NCBI GenBank assembly: GCA_016293535.1
Contig: JAEDEB010000003.1
Span: 1 to 64,000, forward strand
Direction: 5' to 3'
DNA from: Bacteroidales bacterium
GTDB lineage: Bacteria; Bacteroidota; Bacteroidia; Bacteroidales; UBA932
Length of the DNA: 64,000 nucleotides
Part shown: positions 44,328-51,654 of the stretch, in pieces
How positions within the stretch are numbered: position 1 is the stretch's first letter
Layout of the letters: every line of letters starts with the position of its first letter
The notes under the pieces: model-generated
What the model saw: the letters and a program-made list of their open reading frames with translations, nothing else
The model's database searches: none
Told to the model about the DNA's origin: nothing
Position numbers and translations under genes: made by a program

Positions 44328-44783
44328 TCAATCCCTCCCACTCACAGACGCCGGGAATTGGATAGACTCGATTATTGTTAGACCGTAAACCTCCCGGAGT
44401 TCAAAAAGACGGTTGTCCTGCGCCAGGATACAGAAAGGGCACGAGAAGTCGACATCACCGTTACGGATATTCAAGCTCACAATACCCTCGAAACTGGACC
44501 CATTGACGGCAAAGCGAACCTTCTGTCCGAAGGCAAGGGGTTCCCCCTGTATGTCTTTTGGCGGTTCCGTTCCATTTTTCTCCCTTGAGAGCCTTTCCAA
44601 GAGGTTAGCCGAGAGAGAAAGGCCGTAAAGGAGTCCTTGGTTGGAACGGAAAACCGCCGAGAGTTCGGAATCCATTCTTGCGGCCTTTCGCTCAAGAAAG
44701 ACGCACCGTGCTGCAAGCGCAAGCACGGATGCGAAAGTGATTAACGCAAGCATTTCTTTCAAGCCCAATAGGTTGTTTGCCAC
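44328..44783 (-). CDS. Membrane-anchored hypothetical protein
   Basis: This protein has 151 residues. One N-terminal membrane helix (MLALITFASVLALAARCVF) is followed by a short coiled coil and a beta-rich domain with FGQKVRFAVNGSSFEGIVSL, which resembles a small SH3/KOW fold. It overlaps the gene at 44759 by 25 bp, so the two are coupled. Confidence 0.5.
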   Translation of the reverse strand: MANNLLGLKEMLALITFASVLALAARCVFLERKAARMDSELSAVFRSNQGLLYGLSLSANLLERLSREKNGTEPPKDIQGEPLAFGQKVRFAVNGSSFEGIVSLNIRNGDVDFSCPFCILAQDNRLFELREVYGLTIIESIQFPASVSGRD

Positions 44784-45304
44784 TCATTGCAGTATTTCGA
44801 GAGCGATGTCGCCGTGAACGACAGGGGGTTGCAGCCACAAGGGGTAAACAGATAGCATATCTTGCAGCGATACCCGCTCTTGAAATCGTAAACCCATGAG
44901 AAGAAGTTATGTTCCAGGGCACGCCGGCTGACTTTCAGGCCGTGCGCAGCAAACTCCGCGATAAGAGCGTCGAAGTCCAACGAGAGCGGACGCCCGCACA
45001 AGACTTCATCCTTGAAGGCACGGGATTCCTCATCAGAGAAGGAGATCTCGTGCTTGCGGAGGAAAGAACCTTCAGAGAGAGTCCCGTCCGAAATTAACTC
45101 ATTTATAGTTGGCAGCGGCGAAGCATCGTAGTCTTTATCACGCCAGCAAATAATATCGCCCGACGATATGTCTAACTTTGCATCGTATCTCACGCAAGGA
45201 TTTCCCATCATCGGCAGTTTTCTGCCGTCAGGAAGGACAACGAAGTTAGAAAACGATGAGCGCTTTACCGCCTTTACATTGGTTCTCATTTGGATATCTT
45301 TCAT
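44759..45304 (-). CDS. Hypothetical protein downstream of the PRTRC operon
   Basis: This protein has 181 residues from MKDIQMRTNVKAVKRS. Its beta-rich front (NFVVLPDGRKLPMMGNP) is followed by a C-terminal part with CKICYLFTPCGC. No JAB or other peptidase motif is visible, so it is not an obvious PRTRC A protein. It follows the cassette but has its own leader hairpin. Confidence 0.45.
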   Translation of the reverse strand: MKDIQMRTNVKAVKRSSFSNFVVLPDGRKLPMMGNPCVRYDAKLDISSGDIICWRDKDYDASPLPTINELISDGTLSEGSFLRKHEISFSDEESRAFKDEVLCGRPLSLDFDALIAEFAAHGLKVSRRALEHNFFSWVYDFKSGYRCKICYLFTPCGCNPLSFTATSLSKYCNEWQTTYWA

Positions 45305-45321
45305 AATTTTTCGGTTTCTTA

Positions 45322-45374
45322 CCTCTCCGCCCGTCGGAGCGGCTCGGCTTGAATTCCACTCCGAACGGCGGAGA
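45322..45374 (-). promoter_or_regulatory. Leader hairpin of gene 44759
   Basis: CTCCGCC/GGCGGAG encloses CGGAGTGG/CCGCTCCG. The 13-nt loop ends in CCGAG. TTTG lies 19 nt before a TTCG in the 5' arm. Confidence 0.65.
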
Positions 45375-45394
45375 ACGAAAGAGAGAACAAAAAA

Positions 45395-45412
45395 GGGGCG
45401 GTTCCCCGCCCC
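45395..45412. terminator. Terminator after the PRTRC operon
   Basis: GGGGCGG pairs with CCGCCCC around a short loop, followed on the minus strand by six T. It closes the nine-gene operon that starts at 49629. Confidence 0.8.
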
Positions 45413-45443
45413 CTGACAACCAAAAATCCATAGTTATGTCAAG

Positions 45444-46220
45444 TCATACCCCGACAGGCACGACACGCATAGTTTCCAGATTGATATAGAATCCCCGATA
45501 CTCAAGGGAATTGTCCTTGAACAGGGACCACAGCAAGCTGCCTGCGAGTTCGCAGAGCGTGCTGTTGATGAAGAGGTCCTGCTTTTGAAGAGCCTCGGCC
45601 ATTGAGCACGACGGTCCGCTCTCCTCCTCATTGACGGAGGAGAGGTCTATCTCTGCGGAAATGGTTGGGAGAAGTGACACGGCGAGGCAATTTTCGCTTG
45701 ATGGTTGCGAAATTTCTATGGAGCCGATAAAGCATTGTCCCGTTGTCTGACCATTTCCCAAATCCATCCAATAGAAGCAGCTGTCTTCGTTACAGCGAGA
45801 TGTTCTTTTGCAGTTCTCGAAAGCTTTATCGACTACAAGACGGGCCTTCACACTGTCAACGCACGAAATGACGATATTGCCGCACTTGTCATTCTTGGTG
45901 AAGAAACGCGGTTTCGCACGCCAGCCCGTGCCATAGAAACGGTTGAAGCGGCTCACCAGGGCCACAGCCTTGTTCATCCCCAGCTCCGAAGGGGAAAAGA
46001 GCTGCCGTCCGATGTTCGGCTGCTCTACCGTATCGGCGTCATAGACTGTAACGGAGAGTCCTTTGCGTCCCAGCGCAAGGAGACTTGCGTTGATGCGGGC
46101 AAGGCAGGAGAGCATCCTGCTTCCGTTGCCTCCGGCTCCCACCAGGGTAACGCTGATGGGGTGAACCGGATCGAGGAAGTAAGTAGGGGCGAAATGCACC
46201 CTTTGAAGAGTCTTATCCAT
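45444..46220 (-). CDS. PRTRC-system ThiF/E1-like protein
   Basis: This protein has 258 residues. The Rossmann ATP-binding loop is TLVGAGGNGSRMLS, followed by acidic VYDADTVEQPNIGRQ and the conserved FSPSELGMNKA. These are E1/ThiF adenylation motifs. In the PRTRC cassette this enzyme is thought to activate the C-terminal glycine of the ubiquitin-like PRTRC C protein (48922). No catalytic-cysteine domain is obvious. It overlaps the E2-like gene by 8 bp. Confidence 0.85.
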   Translation of the reverse strand: MDKTLQRVHFAPTYFLDPVHPISVTLVGAGGNGSRMLSCLARINASLLALGRKGLSVTVYDADTVEQPNIGRQLFSPSELGMNKAVALVSRFNRFYGTGWRAKPRFFTKNDKCGNIVISCVDSVKARLVVDKAFENCKRTSRCNEDSCFYWMDLGNGQTTGQCFIGSIEISQPSSENCLAVSLLPTISAEIDLSSVNEEESGPSCSMAEALQKQDLFINSTLCELAGSLLWSLFKDNSLEYRGFYINLETMRVVPVGV

Positions 46221-46932
46221 TGATGAGTTTGTTTAATGTGAGTCCCGGTATGGGCTTCAGGAGGTCAGTATCAAATGAACCTTCCTTGAGTGAATCCTTG
46301 AGTACAAGCACGAGATTGCTCTTGGCCGGGTTCTTCTTGTTTTCCTTCAGGGGGTTCGAACCCAGGTGGACATTCACGGATCCCCAGAAGAGCTTCTCCC
46401 AGTATTCCTGGAAAGCGTCCCAAGTCAACTTACTTGGAGCATTTAGCTTCGCACTACCAAGACAGACATGCCCTTTGGTTACATTGAAGAATGGGCCCTC
46501 AAGGAGTTGGGAACCGCCCTTCGGCTTCCTGCCGGCGAAGGCATAGACCGACAGCTTCTGCCGAGAGACATCATAAACGACACCCGGTACGGGGTACTGC
46601 GCATCCTCGAGAGAAAGCGACTCTTTGAAATACTGCATCCTCTTGCGGGGGGCGTTCCACCATACATAGCGCTCCTGGCCAGGACGGGTGTCGGCATAGA
46701 GCATATTTGCCGGCATGGGGCCGTGCGGTGTCTTGGAGACCGTGCTGGTGAAGTGATTGAGGACATTGTTGATGAAATCATGGGAGACGGGCATCGCGAC
46801 GCCGGGCACACCGTCTTCATTTATCGGGTGCGCCTCCAAATAGCTTTCGCCTCTGTGGTTTTTGTACACAACTAACATCGCCTTAGGCGTGTACTGGGTG
46901 TTAAGGATGCTCGATGAAACGACTTTAGACAT
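46213..46932 (-). CDS. PRTRC system protein B (E2-like)
   Basis: This protein has 239 residues. It matches the PRTRC B/prokaryotic E2-D type: an N-terminal beta domain and, at about residues 165-175, GHVCLGSAKL with the candidate active cysteine, then a WDAFQEYWEKLFWGS helix. E2-like function is inferred from the family and from its place directly before the ThiF gene, with which it overlaps. Confidence 0.8.
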   Translation of the reverse strand: MSKVVSSSILNTQYTPKAMLVVYKNHRGESYLEAHPINEDGVPGVAMPVSHDFINNVLNHFTSTVSKTPHGPMPANMLYADTRPGQERYVWWNAPRKRMQYFKESLSLEDAQYPVPGVVYDVSRQKLSVYAFAGRKPKGGSQLLEGPFFNVTKGHVCLGSAKLNAPSKLTWDAFQEYWEKLFWGSVNVHLGSNPLKENKKNPAKSNLVLVLKDSLKEGSFDTDLLKPIPGLTLNKLING

Positions 46933-46940
46933 ACTTTAAT

Positions 46941-47888
46941 TCAATGTGTTTTTGACACAAGGCTTGACAGCTTTTCGAGGGCCTTGCTCAGTTCGTACAG
47001 ATATTCGTAAATCTCTTCAACGAAAGGCTTTTCGGATATGATATCCTTCGGAGTGTCCGGATAGATGTCAAGAACACTGATGAAATCATCAAATTCGTAA
47101 CCATCCTCCACGCTTCTATCCAAAGCACAGCAGATATAGGCGCTGTCCTGTGGACTCTCCGTAATAATGATACGGAAGATAGGATGGATGCCGGTCGAGT
47201 CTTCGTTGAACAGTTCCTGTTCTTCCAGGGTTTCTCCCTGAAGAAACTTCTCCCCTTTGAGAAGGAGCTCGTAAAGGTCCTTCTCGGCATTGTTGATCGG
47301 GGAATAGGCCTTCAGGTCCGTGACAATGTCACCTGGCTTCACTTCCGCAAAGCGTAGTAACGGCTGCGAATATCTGGCGCGTTCAGCGAAATCTTGCATC
47401 TGCTCATCCGTTATGGAATCATCATAGGGTGACCCCACGTTCATATATTCCAACAGAGGCGATTCGTTCATCAGACAGAGGTCTTGATAGGAAGCCAGCG
47501 ACGATATCATCCGCGAAGCGAGGGACAGCAGGGTATCACTTACCTCCAGCGGGAAGAGCCTATCTTCGTTCTTGACCATGAGTTCTCCTATTGGGATATC
47601 GATGAAATGCAATCTCTCCATTGATACTCGTTGAAGCGATAAACGGTGTCCCAGTTGCTCCTCCTCGTCGTAAGCTATGTAATAATTGTCGTCATCCTCG
47701 CAGAAAAACTCATCCTCGAATAACTCATACAGGGCATTAGCAAGAGAAAAGATGTCGTTCACCTTCCCAAAGTCAATTTTATTCTTGATATCTGGCAGTG
47801 ACATCGCCAGTTCAATGAGTCGCCGGGCTTCCTCCTCGGAGCAGTCGAAAGGCAACTCCTTACGATGAACCGGTATGGCGTTCGTCAG
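46941..47888 (-). CDS. Hypothetical acidic protein of the PRTRC operon
   Basis: This acidic protein of about 315 residues (FEDEFFCEDDDNYYIAYDEE) has no motif I recognise. An in-frame extension to 48077 would overlap the 47885 gene and looks wrong. The real start may be the CTG at 47888, which forms a CTGA overlap with the stop of that gene, as ATGA couplings do elsewhere in this operon. It ends 8 bp before the E2-like gene. It could be the local counterpart of PRTRC F, but I cannot support that. Confidence 0.55.
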   Translation of the reverse strand: MTNAIPVHRKELPFDCSEEEARRLIELAMSLPDIKNKIDFGKVNDIFSLANALYELFEDEFFCEDDDNYYIAYDEEEQLGHRLSLQRVSMERLHFIDIPIGELMVKNEDRLFPLEVSDTLLSLASRMISSLASYQDLCLMNESPLLEYMNVGSPYDDSITDEQMQDFAERARYSQPLLRFAEVKPGDIVTDLKAYSPINNAEKDLYELLLKGEKFLQGETLEEQELFNEDSTGIHPIFRIIITESPQDSAYICCALDRSVEDGYEFDDFISVLDIYPDTPKDIISEKPFVEEIYEYLYELSKALEKLSSLVSKTH

Positions 47889-48040
47889 AAAATCACAGCG
47901 AGCAGCGACGCGTCTGCCTGTATCCTCTGTCGTTGTTCTTCCCGATGCCAGGTTCTCTCCTCTTCGATTTCTCTTATTATTGCATCGGCGAGGAAGTCGA
48001 TATCCTCCTTCTCGAGCGGTTGTGTATGGCATTTTTTCAT
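47885..48040 (-). CDS. Small helical protein of the PRTRC operon
   Basis: This protein of 51 residues starts MKKCHTQPLEKEDIDFLADA and continues as a charged helix. Its ATG overlaps the stop of the KOW-like gene (ATGA) and its TGA overlaps the candidate CTG start of the next gene. These couplings support it as a real gene despite its size. Confidence 0.5.
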   Translation of the reverse strand: MKKCHTQPLEKEDIDFLADAIIREIEEERTWHREEQRQRIQADASLLAVIF

Positions 48041-48228
48041 AAAATATTAAATTCATCAACCCCGGGGACGACCGCAAGCCCTCCCCAGGAGCCGTGCAGC
48101 TGTCCGATAGAGTCTATGTGCTGCACAACGCCTGAGCGTCCGTTGTACATTCTTGCCTGTAGGTCCTTGCCTCCGTCATCATCCATCCGGATTATCCTGA
48201 TGGTGTCTCCTATCTTTACTTCCTTCAT
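48037..48228 (-). CDS. KOW/DUF4314-like small protein
   Basis: This protein has 63 residues from MKEVKIGDTIRIIRMDDDGG. It follows the DUF4314 pattern of a short SH3-like fold: GDTIRI, then NGRSGVVQHIDSIGQLHGSW. Such proteins are scattered on mobile elements and their role is unknown. An upstream TTG start is possible. Confidence 0.55.
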   Translation of the reverse strand: MKEVKIGDTIRIIRMDDDGGKDLQARMYNGRSGVVQHIDSIGQLHGSWGGLAVVPGVDEFNIL

Positions 48229-48242
48229 AATTTGTTTCCTCT

Positions 48243-48596
48243 TCAATCGTCAAGCGCTTCCGCGATATTCATGAGTGTTGGGAGCAGCAGTCCATAGAAC
48301 CCTTCATCAAGAGCGAACCATGCAGGAAGGAAGGTTCTGCTCTCATTGCGCAGATACTCCCGTGCCTGCTCTTCGGTGTATTTCTCATCCGGCCAGTGAA
48401 GGAAGGCATGAAGCGTGTCGTCGATGATGGCAAGGCTTCCCACCTCGACCTCGTGCATGATGTCATCCGCAGGATCGATTGTGTACCCGAAGACACGGTC
48501 CTCTTTGTTCATCGTTTTCCCCTGCCGGACAAGGGTTACTATTTCCTTCTCCAGGAGAGCCTGGCCCTCCCGGAGAAGATTTCTTGCTTGAGTCAT
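48243..48596 (-). CDS. Hypothetical protein of the PRTRC operon
   Basis: This soluble, mostly helical protein has 117 residues (EQAREYLRNESRTFLPAWFA). Its start overlaps the stop of the SSB2 gene by 4 bp, so it is translationally coupled. No family is recognised. Confidence 0.5.
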   Translation of the reverse strand: MTQARNLLREGQALLEKEIVTLVRQGKTMNKEDRVFGYTIDPADDIMHEVEVGSLAIIDDTLHAFLHWPDEKYTEEQAREYLRNESRTFLPAWFALDEGFYGLLLPTLMNIAEALDD

Positions 48597-48919
48597 GATT
48601 CAGCTCTCTCGACTTTCGATACCACGATCTCCATCGTGCTTACCTCGCAACCGCTTGCATCGGTGTATCGTATATTGCGGATTCTGCCCTCTACGCGAAG
48701 GGGCGTTCCTTTGCTGTACAGAGAGACATCCGCGTCGCTATCTGTCCACGCGAAGCAATTATGCCAGGTTGTCTCGATGACCGGACATCCTTCCTTGTCC
48801 CGATAGGCATAGTTGGTAGCGAGAGAGAACCTGACTGCCTTTTTGTCTCCGATACTTGTGACTTTCGATGTGCCGACGAAGCCTCGCAACTCGACACGGT
48901 TGATGCAGTGAAGTTCCAT
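48593..48919 (-). CDS. Second single-strand DNA-binding protein
   Basis: This protein has 108 residues. The SSB OB fold is evident (VELRGFVGTSKVTS, KKAVRFSLATNYAY, GTPLRVEGRIRNI). Unlike the first SSB, it lacks an acidic tail and ends VSKVERAES. It sits between the ubiquitin-like PRTRC C gene and its coupled neighbour, so it is part of the PRTRC operon. A tail-less SSB could bind DNA without recruiting host partners. Confidence 0.85.
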   Translation of the reverse strand: MELHCINRVELRGFVGTSKVTSIGDKKAVRFSLATNYAYRDKEGCPVIETTWHNCFAWTDSDADVSLYSKGTPLRVEGRIRNIRYTDASGCEVSTMEIVVSKVERAES

Positions 48920-48921
48920 CT

Positions 48922-49137
48922 CTAACCTTTTGTTCCGACGGTTGTCTTGAAGGGATAGGTTATCCCGTCGTTGTCATAGCGGGGCGAGCCAACCGAAGCG
49001 CAGACCAGCTGCGGATAAGTGGAAGAGTAGAGGGCGAGAACTGCATCCGGACTCATCGATGGATCGGGATCAGAGAGAATGATGGGCGAACCTCCCTCAA
49101 TGACGAAGGTTCGCTTCAGTGCGTTTTTAGTAAGCAT
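48922..49137 (-). CDS. PRTRC system protein C (ubiquitin-like)
   Basis: This protein has 71 residues and the typical PRTRC C length and sequence: LKRTFVIEGGSPIILSDPDP, then DAVLALYSSTYPQLVCASV, ending TTVGTKG. The family is a beta-grasp, ubiquitin-like fold with a C-terminal glycine that the ThiF partner may adenylate. The stop is 2 bp from the SSB2 start. This is the key member for reading the cassette as a ubiquitin-like conjugation system. Confidence 0.85.
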   Translation of the reverse strand: MLTKNALKRTFVIEGGSPIILSDPDPSMSPDAVLALYSSTYPQLVCASVGSPRYDNDGITYPFKTTVGTKG

Positions 49138-49158
49138 ATGAAATTTTGGTTTATGAGT

Positions 49159-49629
49159 TTACTCAGGGAGATCATCCTGTTCCGGTTCCGGTTTTTCGGT
49201 TTCATCTTCCGAATCATCGCCGAATTCCAGGGCTGGTGTCATCGCCAACTGCTCAGCCGTCTTGGCGGCTTTTTTCTCGGCTTTCTTGGCCGCGGCATCA
49301 GCAGCCTTCTTCTCGGCAGCTTTCTTGTCAAGGGCCTCCTTGCGATTTTTCTCGGCAAGAGCCAACGACTTTTCATATTCCTCCATAGAAGAAAGCAAAC
49401 CCTGTGTTTTCTCAAGAGGAACGCGGAGGACGAACGCAAAGGAGTCATCCAGCTCCTGCGGCGTTCCCGTTACGGTGAACGGTTGGATATATTCCGCAGC
49501 CTTGTCCTTGACATTGTTGTTGCGAAATGAAACGACATTTACGAGCCTTCCGTCGGGAAGCTTCCTCGTTACGATTGTGGACTCGCACCCTTCATTGAGA
49601 ATCGAGCCCAGTGTCTCAAATAGATTCAT
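49159..49629 (-). CDS. PRTRC system protein E
   Basis: This protein has 156 residues from MNLFETLGSILNEG. It matches PRTRC E, with a folded N-terminal half (VVSFRNNNVKDKAAEYIQPF) and a long Ala/Lys/Glu helix. Its end, PEPEQDDLPE, resembles the tips of SSB and the 12529 protein. It is the first gene of the PRTRC operon and is preceded by a leader hairpin. Confidence 0.75.
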   Translation of the reverse strand: MNLFETLGSILNEGCESTIVTRKLPDGRLVNVVSFRNNNVKDKAAEYIQPFTVTGTPQELDDSFAFVLRVPLEKTQGLLSSMEEYEKSLALAEKNRKEALDKKAAEKKAADAAAKKAEKKAAKTAEQLAMTPALEFGDDSEDETEKPEPEQDDLPE

Positions 49630-49654
49630 TATGATAATGTTTTTGAAGTTGTCG

Positions 49655-49711
49655 ATGACGTGCCCTTTGTGACACTTCACTCGTCAGTAGTGTCACATCG
49701 AGGCAGGTCAT
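49655..49711 (-). promoter_or_regulatory. Leader hairpin of the PRTRC operon
   Basis: TGTGACACT pairs perfectly with AGTGTCACA, with an outer ATGACGTGCCC/GGCAGGTCAT stem that has one mismatch. The loop ACTGACGAGTGA ends in AGTGA. Confidence 0.7.
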
Positions 49712-49740
49712 TGCAATGAAAACGGGATATTAGTCAACAG

Positions 49741-49770
49741 ATACTTCCCGCCATGAAAGGCGGGAAGTAT
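49741..49770. terminator. Terminator-like palindrome after gene 49772
   Basis: A 12-bp perfect stem, ATACTTCCCGCC paired with GGCGGGAAGTAT, has a 6-nt loop. It stands just past the stop of the 49772 gene. The following T content is low. Confidence 0.65.
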
Positions 49771-49771
49771 G

Positions 49772-50083
49772 TCAAGCACAGACACGAACCGTCACCTCCA
49801 AAAGGGACATGATGTCGGCGTGACTCATAGAACGCAGAGGGATGTTACAGGTCACCTCGTCCTCTCCCATTGCGACTTTCAGCACGGGTGTTCCGCTATC
49901 TATGGATAGTTCAAGGCACCTGTACGGCTCAGAGGCGAATGGTGCTTCCGCAAGGGGAATATACATCCCTTCAAGAGGGACTGGAGAATCACACAGGCGT
50001 TCCGTCAGGCGATAGAGGAACATTCTGGTTGCGCGGCTGATGTCATCCAGAGCATCGAGCGACAACGATGAAATCTTTTTCAT
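49772..50083 (-). CDS. Hypothetical protein
   Basis: This protein has 103 residues from MKKISSLSLDALDDIS, helical at first and beta-rich after (CLELSIDSGTPVLKVAMGED). It lies 2 bp after the Cys-rich small gene. No function is recognised. Confidence 0.45.
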   Translation of the reverse strand: MKKISSLSLDALDDISRATRMFLYRLTERLCDSPVPLEGMYIPLAEAPFASEPYRCLELSIDSGTPVLKVAMGEDEVTCNIPLRSMSHADIMSLLEVTVRVCA

Positions 50084-50085
50084 AT

Positions 50086-50244
50086 CTACAGTATTGTTTT
50101 TTTTGTCTGGCTTCTCCAATAGGAGCAAGCCGTACTATTTCTCTGCGTGGGCATTCCCTTCAGGACGCAGCGCGATGGAGCAAATCCGTGTTGAGCCTTT
50201 TGATAGAAAACACATTCACGGCAAAAAGAAGATGAGTTGTTCAT
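50086..50244 (-). CDS. Small cysteine-rich protein
   Basis: This protein of 52 residues starts MNNSSSFCRECVFYQKAQHG. It has four cysteines (CRECVF, SRCVL, ACSYW) spaced as in small zinc-binding proteins. It lies directly upstream of the 49772 gene. It is credible because of the Cys pattern and the tight spacing. Confidence 0.5.
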   Translation of the reverse strand: MNNSSSFCRECVFYQKAQHGFAPSRCVLKGMPTQRNSTACSYWRSQTKKTIL

Positions 50245-50253
50245 AGAACGAAA

Positions 50254-50286
50254 GAGTATTGACAAGGGGTCGCGCCTTGACGAGCG
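50254..50286 (-). terminator. Terminator after gene 50304
   Basis: GGGGT(C)GC pairs with GC(T)ACCCC around an 8-nt loop, followed on the minus strand by TTGTC. It is weaker than the other terminators. Confidence 0.5.
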
Positions 50287-50303
50287 TAACCCCCATTGTT
50301 TAT

Positions 50304-50675
50304 TCAATAGCTGAATCCTGCCTGGACGAAATCGTCCTTGCTGTTCAGTCTGTCAAGGTTGAACGTCATCATTGGATACTCGCAGTATCCGCTGTATGCG
50401 TTCAACCCCGTAGGCGTGGCGATGCCGTGACGCGTCAGCCAGCGGTCTATGCCAGGGCAGTTGTTCGTATCAACGAACGCCTGGTTCCTCTGAAGCAGAT
50501 ATGCCCACTCAGCGAGGTTGACCGTGAGTGTGGCAAACGGCTCGAGACAGTCCCCGTCAGCCTCATAAGCTATAACAGCGAGATTGCCTCCGCGTGAGTA
50601 GCTGAGCTTCGCAAGGGCGATGTCCGCTGTGCAAAACTCACATTCGAAAGGAATGAAGTTGATTTTCTTCTTCAT
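50304..50675 (-). CDS. DUF4313-like protein
   Basis: This protein has 123 residues, including FVDTNNCPGIDRWLTRHGI and AYSGYCEYPMMTFNLDRL. The layout matches DUF4313 proteins of Bacteroidetes plasmids, whose role is unknown. It has its own leader hairpin. Confidence 0.6.
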   Translation of the reverse strand: MKKKINFIPFECEFCTADIALAKLSYSRGGNLAVIAYEADGDCLEPFATLTVNLAEWAYLLQRNQAFVDTNNCPGIDRWLTRHGIATPTGLNAYSGYCEYPMMTFNLDRLNSKDDFVQAGFSY

Positions 50676-50693
50676 AACTGTTTTTATTGGTTG

Positions 50694-50762
50694 TCAAGCC
50701 CGTTCCGACCGTCGGAGAGGCTCACCGGCCTATCCCTCTCCGAAAGGTCCGGAACTGCTTGA
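50694..50762 (-). promoter_or_regulatory. Leader hairpin of gene 50304
   Basis: TCAAGC/GCTTGA and GTTCCG/CGGAAC close the element, and CGGAGAGG/CCTCTCCG form the inner stem. The loop GATAGGCCGGTGAG ends in GTGAG. TTTG lies 19 nt before GACCTTTCG in the 5' arm. Confidence 0.7.
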
Positions 50763-50777
50763 TTGAGTCAAAAAAAA

Positions 50778-50807
50778 GGCGGAGCCCTCCATCAGGAAGA
50801 CTCCGCC
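50778..50807. terminator. Terminator after the secreted nuclease gene
   Basis: GGCGGAG pairs with CTCCGCC around a 16-nt loop, followed on the minus strand by eight T. Confidence 0.8.
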
Positions 50808-50844
50808 ATGCGTGAGCGCGAAAGATCCAACAAAGATGTTGGTA

Positions 50845-51624
50845 TTAGTAAGCAAACTTTATCAGGTAGTAGTTCCAGTCTGCAAGGATAGTTTGACTCT
50901 CCACCCGCTCCTCCACTTCGTCGGAAAGAAACGGAAAGAAATCAATGCCGGAGAGTTTCTCTATCTGGTCCACCGAACAGGCGTACTCGAAGAAGGTTCC
51001 TTCTCCAGTTATCTCTTCATTGGGGAAGACGAACCCGATGGCATACCAGTGTCCCTTGAATTCCTTTAGGATTACTTTGAAGAACGCCCTGGGAACCGCC
51101 ACCTTGCACGAGTTGCCGATGAACTTGGGTGTCTTTGAGAAAAGAGGTCCGGCGACCATATAGAGCCTCGGATAGCGTTTCCCCCAGGCTCGGCATTGTT
51201 TTTCCAGTCCCAGCCACGGGCCCTCGCCATTGAGGGTGTGGTTCTGCGGACAGATATTCGACATATAGAAGGACTCCTCCATGGCGGTCCATGACCACTT
51301 GAAATCCGCTGCAGGAGCCATGTGCCCCCTGTCATAGCCACTGCGGGAGTAGTCACGCGCGAGCGGCGATCTCTCGCCAAGCAAGGGGTCCGGAAGGAAC
51401 TCGTCCGTACGGGAGGCAGTCTGTGCAGACGCCTTTTGGGGAGTGAGCTCCCAAGCCACCCAGAGCGGAGTATTGGTGATAGTGGAGAAGCACGAGGCAT
51501 AACCCTCGTGTTTTAGAACGACGGTATTTTTGTCGCTCAGCTGGGCGAACCCCTCGAATGAGCTCTGCGCAGCCAAAGCAACGCTGCACAGAAAAAAGAG
51601 TACGATGTTCAGAAATGCTTTCAT
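50845..51624 (-). CDS. Secreted DNA/RNA non-specific endonuclease
   Basis: This protein has 259 residues. A signal peptide (AFLNIVLFFLCSVALAA) precedes a nuclease of the NucA/Nuc1 family with the catalytic DRGH in GYDRGHMAPAADF and the downstream metal-site asparagine in SNICPQNHTLN. It degrades nucleic acid outside the cytoplasm. Export keeps it away from the element itself. It may compete with other DNA or clear cell-surface DNA. Confidence 0.85.
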   Translation of the reverse strand: MKAFLNIVLFFLCSVALAAQSSFEGFAQLSDKNTVVLKHEGYASCFSTITNTPLWVAWELTPQKASAQTASRTDEFLPDPLLGERSPLARDYSRSGYDRGHMAPAADFKWSWTAMEESFYMSNICPQNHTLNGEGPWLGLEKQCRAWGKRYPRLYMVAGPLFSKTPKFIGNSCKVAVPRAFFKVILKEFKGHWYAIGFVFPNEEITGEGTFFEYACSVDQIEKLSGIDFFPFLSDEVEERVESQTILADWNYYLIKFAY

Positions 51625-51654
51625 GATTTATAGATAATTTGTGATTAAACACCT

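Noticed and set aside
47889..48077. N-terminal extension of the 46941 gene
   Set aside because: It overlaps the coupled 51-aa gene in another frame, and the extension is Arg/Gly-rich and unlike the acidic rest of the protein.
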